Source: Saprospiraceae bacterium (GTDB lineage Bacteria; Bacteroidota; Bacteroidia; Chitinophagales; Saprospiraceae). From it: a stretch of DNA of 44,119 nt. Where the stretch lies: contig JAGQWX010000043.1 of NCBI GenBank assembly GCA_020436935.1, positions 1 through 44,119 of the forward strand, given 5' to 3'. Below, piece by piece: positions 1 to 7,710 of the stretch. Positions within the stretch are counted from its first letter, which is position 1. Every line of letters begins with the position of its first letter. Made by a program: the position numbers and the translations under genes. The notes under the pieces were generated by a model. It did no database searches and was not told where the DNA came from. It saw only the letters and a program-made list of their open reading frames with translations.

Positions 1-17
1 CGCTTGCGCTGCGTTTA

Positions 18-81
18 GTACAACACCAGCGACAATGACGCCGACGCCTTACGCGTCATCATTGGTCGCTAATTGTTATGG
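18..81 (+). repeat. attC-like imperfect inverted repeat
   Basis: Two GC-rich arms, AGCGACAATGACGC (28-41) and GCGTCATCATTGGTCGCT (53-70), pair with an extra G (64) and a 3-nt bulge on the right arm and enclose an 11-nt loop. Outside the stem, AAC (22-24) and GTT (75-77) could pair across short unpaired spacers of 3 and 4 nt. This order (R box, unpaired spacer, bulged L stem, loop, L, spacer, R) is that of integron attC sites, and the 64-nt length falls in their range. The outer boxes GTACAAC and GTTATGG match the attC consensus only in part. The next gene is a toxin-antitoxin pair, a common cassette cargo. It could instead be an ordinary intergenic hairpin. Confidence 0.35.
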
Positions 82-94
82 ATTACTGATACTT

Positions 95-310
95 TTATGC
101 ATACATTAATTTACCTTTTGGTTTAGGAATTTCTCTTCCAAGTCTTAAGGCAGTTTCAATCCAATCGTTAATAATTAGCCGTGCATTTGCAATCGCTTCT
201 TCATATGAATCTCCGTCTGCTTTGCAGCCTGCTAGTTCCGGAACTTCCACGATAAAAGATTCATCTTTTGTGCTCCAGTAAATAATTAGCTCGTATTTTA
301 TATCATTCAT
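95..310 (-). CDS. hicB: HicB-family antitoxin
   Basis: This 71-aa protein has the short HicB fold: an N-terminal beta-strand pair around YELIIYWSTKDESFIVEVPEL, the conserved PELAGC turn and the A-DG-SYEEA segment leading into a helix. HicB antitoxins bind and neutralise the HicA RNase and usually repress their own operon. The gene begins with ATG at 310 and overlaps the 3' end of the upstream toxin gene by 8 bp (ATGAATGA), so the two are probably translationally coupled. It lacks an extended C-terminal DNA-binding domain, so DNA binding would depend on this compact form or on the complex. The family call is strong; activity is inferred. Confidence 0.85.
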   Translation of the reverse strand: MNDIKYELIIYWSTKDESFIVEVPELAGCKADGDSYEEAIANARLIINDWIETALRLGREIPKPKGKLMYA

Positions 311-563
311 CTATCTCTATGTTTAATTCGTATTTAATGATCAATTCTCTTATTTGTTTTACTTGGTAAGGTTTGGCTTGTCCATTTTTTGGTTGTAGAT
401 TAATAATTTCTGCAACATCTTCTCTTACAAAAATGTGGTGGCTTCCATTAATTCTCAGTTCAAACCCAAATTTTGAAAGTAAGTTTATAAGTTCAGAAAA
501 AGCAATGTTTTTATCGGATAAACCGCTGAGAATTTTTTGCAATATTTTATCCGTCTTACTCAA
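303..563 (-). CDS. hicA: HicA-family mRNA interferase toxin
   Basis: This 86-aa protein matches the HicA toxin family, which has a double-stranded-RNA-binding-like fold and cuts mRNA. The diagnostic segment is the glycine followed by SHHIF near residues 41-46, carrying the catalytic-type histidine, preceded by LLSKFGFEL. Order is toxin then antitoxin, as in typical hicAB operons. The start is TTG at 563, because no ATG lies upstream in frame before a stop; a TANNTTTG-type box lies 18 bp upstream. The C-terminus is somewhat extended (KYELNIEIDE). The pair lies next to an attC-like sequence, which would fit a cassette or other mobile origin, but this is inference. Confidence 0.82.
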   Translation of the reverse strand: MSKTDKILQKILSGLSDKNIAFSELINLLSKFGFELRINGSHHIFVREDVAEIINLQPKNGQAKPYQVKQIRELIIKYELNIEIDE

Positions 564-581
564 GTCAAATTAAACTTAGAA

Positions 582-589
582 CAAATATA
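582..589 (-). promoter_or_regulatory. Candidate -7 box of the hicAB promoter
   Basis: Read on the minus strand this is TATATTTG, a full match to the Bacteroidota -7 consensus TAnnTTTG, placed 18 bp before the hicA start codon. No clear TTTG element sits 19 bp further upstream, so the call rests on the -7 box alone. Confidence 0.4.
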
Positions 590-590
590 A

Positions 591-600
591 CAAAATTTTG
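591..600. promoter_or_regulatory. Palindrome upstream of hicA, possible operator
   Basis: CAAAATTTTG is a perfect 10-bp palindrome just upstream of the candidate -7 box of hicAB. HicAB operons are usually autorepressed through short palindromes over the promoter, so this is a plausible operator. AT-rich palindromes of this length also occur by chance. Confidence 0.3.
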
Positions 601-710
601 ATTTTGTCTTTTAAGAGTCAATTTCCTATATCTCTGGTTTCCAATCATATAGATAGTCAGTCAACGGTGGGCTCAGGGAGAATTACTTTTTTATTTGTTT
701 ATTCAGGGAG

Positions 711-845
711 TCAGTTCCAATTTATAAGTTTTCTTTTTTCATAAGCCATAATTTTTTTATCCGCGCGACAAAAAATGGTAAAACCATATTCCGCTTGGCA
801 TAAAATAATCACTTCGCAGCTTTCTAAATCTGCGCTATCTCTGAT
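711..845 (-). pseudogene. Orphan C-terminal gene fragment
   Basis: The minus strand between the glycosyltransferase stop and hicA holds a 44-codon open stretch that reads like the end of a real protein (CEVIILCQAEYGFTIF, then IMAYEKRKLINWN and a stop). It has no start codon near its 5' side; an in-frame TAG lies at 846-848. It may be the 3' remnant of a gene cut by deletion or rearrangement. I do not recognise the family. The rest of the 305-bp gap up to hicA shows nothing else beyond the hicA promoter region. Confidence 0.3.
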
Positions 846-868
846 CTAAATTCCTTTTGCATTAATGA

Positions 869-2398
869 TCACTCTTGAATCAATCCATTTTTGCACCAAA
901 TAGCTTTTTCCTGAATGGCTATCTCCAAAATTTCATCGTTTAGCTGCAATTGATCTCTCTTGGCTTCGGGGTGAAAAAGGTGGAAGGCAACTGCAGAAAG
1001 CACCATGTTCTTGCGTTTCACACCTGCATTCTGTAATCTTACCGCCAGTTCACTGTCTTCCCTGCCCCAGCCTTTGATGTCTTCATTATAGCCATTGACT
1101 TTCACCAAATCCTCCTTCCAAAAGTGCATTGAACATCCGCGGGTGGCCTTGATGTGGTTGCGTATGGGGCTCAGCCACTTTGCCAAGAACGGCACAGAGA
1201 TCGCATTCAACCGATTGGTAATGCCTTTGGTAAAGGGTCCCGGATCGATTAGCTCTCGTTTGAGTACAGCATCAGTGGTTGAAGCAGACAACAATACGCG
1301 TTTGCCCTGAAGGTATTGTCCTTTTCTTGCATGTTGGCTGATGTCCTTGATGAAATCCCGATGCAGGACCATGTCTCCGTCGATGACCGCAATAAAGTCT
1401 CCGGATGCTGAAAGAATGGCTTTGTTTCTGATGGCAGACAGACGAAATCCCTCATCTTCGTGCCAAATGTGTTGTATGGGAAGTTTATCCCTAATTGAAT
1501 CAACCACACTCTGCGTTGCATTGCTGCTACCATCATCAGCGATAAGCACTTCCATTGGGATCAAACTTTGCCTTACGACCGATTCCAGTACTCTTTCAAG
1601 CGCATCAGGACGATTGTAGGTCCCAATGATGAGACTTATGCTGATTTTTTTATTTAAAGCATGAAGTTTTGAATATTTGAGCCTCACTCCCCGGGCATTG
1701 TATCCGGTAATCATCCATCCCGTAGCACCATATAAAAACCCACGTCTCAGTACGAAGTCCTTGAAAAAAGTAAAGCCGGTTTTAAAGGGGATGAGCCATG
1801 TGGCTACTTCCTTTTTCCTATAATTTTGCTCAGCATAAAGGCTACTGTATCGCTCAGCTTTAAGTGCCAGTTGTGACTCTTCATCGTAAGCCAAATGGGT
1901 GATGAACTCTTCCCTTTTCACCACATTCATGCCCTCCGTTTTTATGGATTCATGCACCATGGCATCTGTAAATGAAGTAAATTTTCGATGGTATAACCGA
2001 ATCGGATAATCGTTGTCCCAGCCGCAGGCATTGATGACTTTGCCCTTATAACAATTGTTGCGTTTGAAGGCATACACTGCATAAGGATTGTGTGTTTCTT
2101 CGGCCAAAAATGATATCAATGAAGGGCTGGCGATTTCATCGGTATCCATAGAAAAGATCCAATCGTTTTTAGCAAGGGAGGTAGCCAGATTTTTCATTGG
2201 CCCAAACCCTTTGAATGCCAGTTGATGTGTGGTAACATTGCTGTATGATGCACAAATAGTCCCACTTTCGTCAGTGGAGGTTTCGTCGAGCACCACGGTT
2301 ACATCCTCGAAATCCTCCAGGGCATCGAGACAAAGTCGCAATGTTTTTGCAGCGTTTTTACAAATGAGTACAGCCGATATGTCTTTAATTTTACCCAA
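869..2398 (-). CDS. Tandem two-domain GT2 glycosyltransferase
   Basis: The 509-aa protein carries two GT-A glycosyltransferase family 2 domains. The first (about residues 1-245) starts with ISAVLICKNAAKTL and has the metal-binding DTDE segment, resembling WaaE/KdtX-type LPS core transferases. The second (about 250-500) starts with KISISLIIGTYNRPDAL, has ADDGSS and DGDM motifs and a late GWGREDSEL segment typical of catalytic regions in galactosyltransferase-like GT2 enzymes. No membrane segment is evident, so it is probably cytoplasmic or peripheral at the inner membrane. Two transferases in one chain suggest two consecutive sugar additions to one acceptor, perhaps LPS core or another envelope glycan. 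The start is TTG at 2398. The GT2 call is firm; substrates are unknown. Confidence 0.82.
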   Translation of the reverse strand: MGKIKDISAVLICKNAAKTLRLCLDALEDFEDVTVVLDETSTDESGTICASYSNVTTHQLAFKGFGPMKNLATSLAKNDWIFSMDTDEIASPSLISFLAEETHNPYAVYAFKRNNCYKGKVINACGWDNDYPIRLYHRKFTSFTDAMVHESIKTEGMNVVKREEFITHLAYDEESQLALKAERYSSLYAEQNYRKKEVATWLIPFKTGFTFFKDFVLRRGFLYGATGWMITGYNARGVRLKYSKLHALNKKISISLIIGTYNRPDALERVLESVVRQSLIPMEVLIADDGSSNATQSVVDSIRDKLPIQHIWHEDEGFRLSAIRNKAILSASGDFIAVIDGDMVLHRDFIKDISQHARKGQYLQGKRVLLSASTTDAVLKRELIDPGPFTKGITNRLNAISVPFLAKWLSPIRNHIKATRGCSMHFWKEDLVKVNGYNEDIKGWGREDSELAVRLQNAGVKRKNMVLSAVAFHLFHPEAKRDQLQLNDEILEIAIQEKAIWCKNGLIQE

Positions 2399-2650
2399 AT
2401 GTCAGGATTAAATGAAAGGGCAAAGTAAAGACAAATCATGCCTATCCAACGAATACTTCCTACCCTTAATTTTGATAGAAGTCAAACCGAGTATCATTTC
2501 AGCCACAATCGACAACTGGTAATTTTGAAGACTCACTGCTGCGGTTTGACATTTTGGCAAACAAAAAATACTGACCTTTCTTGGCTACTCGGCATTAAAG
2601 CCTACTTTTGGCACTTAATTATTTGTAACAGCAAGGCTTTATATCTGCAG

Positions 2651-3499
2651 ATGATCAAACAGTTGTACCGATTTCTATCTCCCAAATTCCAGAATCTATT
2701 TCTTGATTACAAGGTGGATCTCAAACCCAGATGGGGGCATGGTAAACCTCCTCATAAAGGCTTGTACGATGTGATCAATGCCAATAGAAGTGAATATGAA
2801 ACTTTACTCCACAAGGCGCTGGAATACAAGGAGTCATTCAAAAGCATCCAGGACGCCACACAAAATCAAGACCCAACGATGCCTGCCTGGAATAACGGTT
2901 ATTTGCCAGGTCTGGACATCATCGGCATTTACACGCTTTTATCGCATTTCAAACCCAAAAAATACATAGAAATCGGATCCGGCAATTCAACCAAGGTGGC
3001 TTATAAAGCAAAAAAAGAACAAGAGCTTTCCACCTCCATCATCTCAATAGATCCCATGCCCCGCGCTGAAATTGACCACCTCGCAGATCAGATCATCCGA
3101 TCCCCTTTTGAAAATCTGGACTTGGCAATGTTGCTTGAACTCGAGGAAAACGACATTCTTTTCGTAGACAATTCGCATAGGATTTTACCCAACTCTGACG
3201 CCATGGTATTTTTTATGGAAATCCTTCCTCAGCTCAAAAAAGGTGTGATCGTACACATTCATGATATTTTTCTGCCCTATGATTATCCTCAGGAAATGTG
3301 CGATAGATTTTACTCTGAACAATATGGTCTTGGAATTTTCCTGATTGCTGACCCCGTCAGATATCAAACCATATTTCCCAATTATTTCATCTCAGAGGAC
3401 AAGGCCCTTGCCTCGATATTGGACCCCATCTGGCAATTGGACAATACCAAAAATGTGGAACGTCATGGTGGATCTTTCTGGCTGCGAATAGGAAACTAA
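2651..3499 (+). CDS. Class I SAM-dependent methyltransferase-like protein
   Basis: Preferred form is 282 aa from ATG 2651, beginning MIKQLYRFLSP. The frame stays open back to 2438, but those 71 extra residues look unlike coding sequence. The Rossmann core begins near residue 105 with YIEIGSGNSTKVAYKAK (SAM motif I), followed by SIISIDPMPR (acidic end of beta 2), DILFVDNSHR and a VIVHIHDIFLPYDYP segment; these resemble the Methyltransf_24 group, often found with glycan or peptide modification genes. It is divergent from the GT2 gene and ends 1 bp from the convergent DUF3365 gene. A role in modifying a surface glycan is inferred from the neighbour only. Confidence 0.68.
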   Translation: MIKQLYRFLSPKFQNLFLDYKVDLKPRWGHGKPPHKGLYDVINANRSEYETLLHKALEYKESFKSIQDATQNQDPTMPAWNNGYLPGLDIIGIYTLLSHFKPKKYIEIGSGNSTKVAYKAKKEQELSTSIISIDPMPRAEIDHLADQIIRSPFENLDLAMLLELEENDILFVDNSHRILPNSDAMVFFMEILPQLKKGVIVHIHDIFLPYDYPQEMCDRFYSEQYGLGIFLIADPVRYQTIFPNYFISEDKALASILDPIWQLDNTKNVERHGGSFWLRIGN

Positions 3500-3500
3500 T

Positions 3501-4469
3501 TTACTTTGATTTCCTTTCCATTTCAACGACCCAAATGCCCCTTAGTTCATTTTCTCCATATCCTGTAGCTTTGTCTTGAGGATATAGCGTACCAATTCGC
3601 TTTAAAACCTCTTCACTGATGTCTTTACCCACTACCCCATGGCACTGGAGACACATTTTATTGGTCGTTATTGGATAATATCCCACCATCCCCCCTTCCA
3701 TTTCCTGGATTTTGGGTTTAATATCCCCTGTTTCAGCAAGTTGTTTTTTGGCGTGAATGATGTACTCCAATTCCTGAAGATTCGCGGCATTTTCGGGATT
3801 GCGGTATTGATCAGAAACCCGTTTTATTTTGGTGTGTAGCACATTTTGCATACTGTCTGTAAGACCTGTGGCTTTTAGGTTACAAAATTCTACAGCACCG
3901 GCCGTGCCTCTATTATTGATGGCTCCGAGCAGATTTTTCCCCAGTTCGGCCTTTGTTGTCAAAGCTGCTGTTTTTCCTGCTTCCATATAAGCAGCCAGGC
4001 TGGTATCTGATGGTAAATTGAATTTTTTCTGCTCTTCCAGAACGTGCTGGGCGTACCAATCCGGTGCTTCAACATCTGTATAAAATAGATATTTTGCGAT
4101 GGCCTCAAATTGCTCTTTCGTAAAATCCATTTTGGGCATCAGGCCAAAGCGTTGAACAGCTCTTGGCATTTTTGTATTTTTCTCATCGGGCTGCAAAAGA
4201 TAGGCAACCATGTTGTTGACGAAAGTATTTTCATCGGCACCAATACCCAGGTAATGTTGTTTGATGGCTACTAACGGAGGTGCTACCCTGCTGGATTCGG
4301 GTGTCTCTGCGTTGTGGCATGAAATACAGTTCTGGCTGATGATGGCCAAACCTGCTTCCATGGTTTTCGGATCAAGTTCCTGAGTGGCATTTGATGCTTT
4401 TTGACCTCCACATTGTGCTAAAATTATGATGGTTGCAAATGCTGAGACTGCAATGATTATTTTCTTCAT
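3501..4469 (-). CDS. Diheme c-type cytochrome lipoprotein with DUF3365 domain
   Basis: The 322-aa protein begins with a lipoprotein signal (LAQC, Cys20), so it is probably anchored in the envelope facing the periplasm. An N-terminal cytochrome c domain has the heme motif CISCH at residues 48-52 and a later MPKMDF that could supply the axial methionine. The C-terminal half (about 160-322) matches DUF3365, a haem-binding sensor-like domain, with a second motif CLQCH at 273-277. Both haem-attachment sites are intact. It likely carries electrons or senses redox or ligand state in the periplasm. It is monocistronic, and no oxidase or dehydrogenase partner is visible nearby. Confidence 0.8.
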   Translation of the reverse strand: MKKIIIAVSAFATIIILAQCGGQKASNATQELDPKTMEAGLAIISQNCISCHNAETPESSRVAPPLVAIKQHYLGIGADENTFVNNMVAYLLQPDEKNTKMPRAVQRFGLMPKMDFTKEQFEAIAKYLFYTDVEAPDWYAQHVLEEQKKFNLPSDTSLAAYMEAGKTAALTTKAELGKNLLGAINNRGTAGAVEFCNLKATGLTDSMQNVLHTKIKRVSDQYRNPENAANLQELEYIIHAKKQLAETGDIKPKIQEMEGGMVGYYPITTNKMCLQCHGVVGKDISEEVLKRIGTLYPQDKATGYGENELRGIWVVEMERKSK

Positions 4470-4737
4470 GGTTTATGGTTTGTCTAAACCTTTCAAAAAT
4501 AAAAGATTCCGTCTGAATGATATGTAACACCGGTTTCATTCAGACACCCAAGGAATCTGATGTGGCATTTCTATCTTATTTATAAAAAATAAATTTTCTT
4601 TTTCTCCACATTCAATTGCACAGGATTTGCTTTATATTGGCTTCAAGACCATTCGGACAAAGATTTGACCGTTTATGGGTTGATGGATCGATGGTTATAC
4701 AATTATTCATTTATAGATCAAAAAATTCAAATCGTTT

Positions 4738-5925
4738 ATGCAAAAAATTGGTATGCTGGGCTCCGGATTCATAGCCGAGTTTTACATTTCAGCCATTCAG
4801 GGGCAAAGAAGCAAAGACAAGGTCATCGCTATAGCCTCAAGAACCATGAGTGCTGTGGATAAGATAGCTGACAAATATGACATATCCTTCAGAAGTACTG
4901 AGATGCTGGACGTCATCAATCACCCGGAGGTGGACCTGGTATGCATAGGACTGCCCAATTACCTCCACAAGGCTGCCGTGCTGGCATGTGCAAAAGCCGG
5001 CAAAGGTGTCATTTGCACAAAACCACTGGGTCGAAATGCCGAAGAAGCATTGGAAATGCTTGAGGCTGTTGAAGAAGCCGGTGTATTCCACGGATACATG
5101 GAAGACCTTGTCTACACGCCTAAAACTTTGCGCACGATGGACAGCATTAAACAAGGTGCGATTGGCAAGGTGCTCTGGGCACGCTCCAGGGAAACGCACC
5201 CCGGACCACACAGCGACTGGTTTTGGGATAAAAATAAGGCCGGCGGTGGAGCCATCCTCGACCTTGCTTGTCATTGTATAGAAATAGCCCGGTGTTTCAT
5301 CGGGAAAGAACATAAGCCAATCGAAGTCATGTGCTGGGCAGATACACAGGTAAAGCCCATTGAAGCCGAAGACCATGCCATAGGTTTGGTAAAATACAGC
5401 AATGGGGCCATCGGACAGTTTGAGGTCAGCTGGGCATTCCGGGGGGGGCTAGATCTTAGAGATGAAGTGATGGGCACCCACGGCACAGTATGGCTCAATC
5501 ACTTTCTACGGACAGGGTTTGACATGTTTACGGCCCCTGGACAAGGAGGTTATGTCGCAGAAAAAGCCGAAAGCGATTCCGGATGGATCTTTCCCGTGGG
5601 TGACGAAAACCAGGATCTGGGATACAATCACATGTTTGCCGACATGTTTAACGCCAAGGAAAATGGAAGCTTGCCCGCAGAAACATTCTATGATGGTTAC
5701 ATTGTAAATGCCGTCATGGATGCAGCATATGCTTCAGTAAAATCTAAAAAATGGGAACCGGTTCTGCTCCCTGGCTGGAAAGGTCCCGAACCCGAAATCA
5801 AGAGCTCACCGGTTCTGGAAGACTATGACGATCAATACTATCTGATCAAGGAAGAACTCTTGCCTGACGGCTCCAAAAAAATCATTCTGAAGGACAAAAA
5901 CACAGGAGAGATCATCCAAAAATAG
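4738..5925 (+). CDS. Gfo/Idh/MocA-family oxidoreductase
   Basis: This 395-aa protein has the N-terminal Rossmann NAD(P)-binding motif GMLGSGFIAEFY (residues 5-16) and the C-terminal Gfo/Idh/MocA alpha/beta domain. These enzymes oxidise or reduce hydroxyl groups of sugars, inositols and related polyols. The usual EKP signature reads TKP (94-96) here; the catalytic-type lysine K95 is kept. DLACHCIEIARCF (about 178-190) supplies the histidine region of the active site. No signal peptide is seen, so it is cytosolic. The permease gene follows after 9 bp and is probably co-transcribed, which suggests uptake then oxidation of a carbohydrate or nucleoside-like compound. Substrate unknown. Confidence 0.88.
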   Translation: MQKIGMLGSGFIAEFYISAIQGQRSKDKVIAIASRTMSAVDKIADKYDISFRSTEMLDVINHPEVDLVCIGLPNYLHKAAVLACAKAGKGVICTKPLGRNAEEALEMLEAVEEAGVFHGYMEDLVYTPKTLRTMDSIKQGAIGKVLWARSRETHPGPHSDWFWDKNKAGGGAILDLACHCIEIARCFIGKEHKPIEVMCWADTQVKPIEAEDHAIGLVKYSNGAIGQFEVSWAFRGGLDLRDEVMGTHGTVWLNHFLRTGFDMFTAPGQGGYVAEKAESDSGWIFPVGDENQDLGYNHMFADMFNAKENGSLPAETFYDGYIVNAVMDAAYASVKSKKWEPVLLPGWKGPEPEIKSSPVLEDYDDQYYLIKEELLPDGSKKIILKDKNTGEIIQK

Positions 5926-5934
5926 CAAGGCACC

Positions 5935-7140
5935 ATGGAAGGAATCAAGATCAGGCTTTCGATACTCATGTTTTTGGAGTTTTTTATTTGGGGAGCCTGG
6001 TACGTGACCATGGGCACCTACTTGTCCAAAATCGGATTTGATGGCATTGACATCGGCAATGCATACAGCACTGTCAACTGGGGGGCCATTATCTCTCCGT
6101 TGCTGATTGGCATGATTGCAGATCGCTATTTTGAAGCTCAAAAGGTCCTTGGAGTATTGCATTTGTTGGGGGCTGTTTTTTTATACCTCGTATCGCTCCA
6201 GACAGAACCCATGACCTTTTTCTGGAATCTGCTGATCTACGCCCTGTTGTACATGCCCACCATCGGGCTTGCCAATAGTATAGGCTTTTTCCATTTGCCA
6301 AATCCGGAGAAGTCGTTTGCCTCAATCCGGGTGTGGGGTACACTTGGCTGGATCGTCGTTGGGCTGATTGTCGGATGGAGCAAGCTGGAAGACAGCGTGA
6401 ATGTATTTTACTGGGCAATGGGAGCTTCCGTTATTTTGGCCATCTATAGCTTCACCATGCCACCTACCCCACCCAAGGACAAAGGCAAGTCTGCAAGTGT
6501 TATGGATTTGCTGGGTTTGAGTTCATTGACCTTACTCAAAGACAGAAGTTTTGCCATTTTCATATTGTGCAGTCTGCTGATTTCAATTCCGCTTGCATTT
6601 TATTACAGTTTCACCAACCTGTTTTTAAATGAAACGGGCATGATCAATGCGGCATCAAAGATGACCTTTGGACAGGTTTCCGAGGTGGTCTTTATGTTGC
6701 TCATTCCCTTCTTTTTCCAACGGCTGGGTGTGAAAAAAATGCTGGTCTTAGGCATGGGCGCATGGGTATTGCGATACTTGTTGTTTGCCAATGGAAGCGG
6801 AACGGATGGCATGTGGATGTTGATTCTTGGCATTGTACTCCATGGCATATGCTACGACTTCTTTTTTGTGACGGGTCAAATCTATGTCGACAAAGCAGCT
6901 CCCATCAATCTGCGGGCAAGTGCTCAGGGACTGATCACACTGACCACATACGGTGTAGGTATGTTGATAGGCAGCTGGTCTTCGGGTTGGGTGGTCAAGC
7001 ACTACACGTCAGAGACCAATGTGCACGACTGGCCGGCCATTTGGTATGTTCCTGCTGCAATGGCGGCAGTAAGTCTGGGGCTTTTTATGCTTTTGTTTAA
7101 AGAGAAAAAAGAAAAAGAAGCGATAGAGATAAATGGTTAA
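5935..7140 (+). CDS. MFS permease, nucleoside:H+ symporter-like
   Basis: A 401-aa inner-membrane protein with about 12 hydrophobic segments. The N-terminus (LSILMFLEFFIWGAWYVTMG) and the segment FASIRVWGTLGWI match the nucleoside/H+ symporter (NupG-like) branch of the major facilitator superfamily. In Bacteroidota this branch is often paired with Gfo/Idh/MocA dehydrogenases and sugar isomerases, so the substrate may be a sugar or sugar derivative rather than a nucleoside. It starts with ATG 9 bp after the dehydrogenase stop, indicating one operon. The C-terminus ends in a charged KEKKEKEAIE tail. Confidence 0.85.
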   Translation: MEGIKIRLSILMFLEFFIWGAWYVTMGTYLSKIGFDGIDIGNAYSTVNWGAIISPLLIGMIADRYFEAQKVLGVLHLLGAVFLYLVSLQTEPMTFFWNLLIYALLYMPTIGLANSIGFFHLPNPEKSFASIRVWGTLGWIVVGLIVGWSKLEDSVNVFYWAMGASVILAIYSFTMPPTPPKDKGKSASVMDLLGLSSLTLLKDRSFAIFILCSLLISIPLAFYYSFTNLFLNETGMINAASKMTFGQVSEVVFMLLIPFFFQRLGVKKMLVLGMGAWVLRYLLFANGSGTDGMWMLILGIVLHGICYDFFFVTGQIYVDKAAPINLRASAQGLITLTTYGVGMLIGSWSSGWVVKHYTSETNVHDWPAIWYVPAAMAAVSLGLFMLLFKEKKEKEAIEING

Positions 7141-7258
7141 TTGTGAATGGTTAATGATTAATGGGTTGATGAGATGCTGGAGGTTCGGTCGCTTTTCCTG
7201 CAGAAAACTCAGGAAGGTGCGCGGAAATCCGCTGAACTGAAGCAATGGTGTCTTTCTA

Positions 7259-7291
7259 TTAGCGGGATTTTTGACCAAAAATCATGACAAA
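7259..7291. repeat. 33-bp palindrome-bearing repeat, copy 1
   Basis: This 33-bp sequence is repeated exactly at 7467-7499. Inside it, GATTTTTGACCAAAAATC (7266-7283) is a perfect inverted repeat with 8-bp arms and a 2-bp centre. The copies start 208 bp apart in a non-coding stretch after the permease gene. A related sequence with ATTTTTGACCAAA lies near 12830. It may be a REP-like or MITE-like element or a protein-binding site. Confidence 0.7.
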
Positions 7292-7466
7292 CTAAAATGA
7301 CGATGTATGAGATGTCCGATTCATTTTTCCGCTGAATTACCCTGAAAATGGCACAGACTTACACTCAATAAAACATGTCATTCGTAGTAGATTCTGATTA
7401 AATACAATATAAAAACCCGACAGGGCTGGCATGATTGTAGCAAAATCAAGAGGTTATGCCTTTATT

Positions 7467-7499
7467 TTAGCGGGATTTTTGACCAAAAATCATGACAAA
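7467..7499. repeat. 33-bp palindrome-bearing repeat, copy 2
   Basis: Exact second copy of the 33-bp repeat at 7259-7291, with its inverted repeat at 7474-7491. The 7141-7710 gap contains no convincing gene; besides the repeats it holds only AT-rich filler. Confidence 0.7.
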
Positions 7500-7600
7500 A
7501 TCCAATGGCGAAGTCATTGGTCACAACATGGATCGATCTTGCCCCTCCGATAAGCCAATTCGCTAAAATGCCAAGAACCAAATTCCAAAACTGCCAATCC

Positions 7601-7680
7601 GGTTTCAATTCTCAATTTTCAATTCTCGATTCTCAAATTTCAAATTTCAAATTTCATTTCTCAATTTTCAATTCTCTTTG
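7601..7680. repeat. Low-complexity TTTCAAATTTCAATTCTC tract
   Basis: About 80 bp of degenerate short repeats built from CAATTTTCAATTCTC and CAAATTT words, directly upstream of the CNNM/CorC-like gene. It is simple sequence with no visible coding content. Confidence 0.6.
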
Positions 7681-7710
7681 TCTATTTTTGTGATTCACCC
7701 AACTTAAGCT

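Noticed and set aside
2438-2650. 71-residue N-terminal extension of the methyltransferase-like protein
   Set aside because: The stretch is Cys/His/Trp-rich and does not resemble the rest; ATG 2651 gives a cleaner start.
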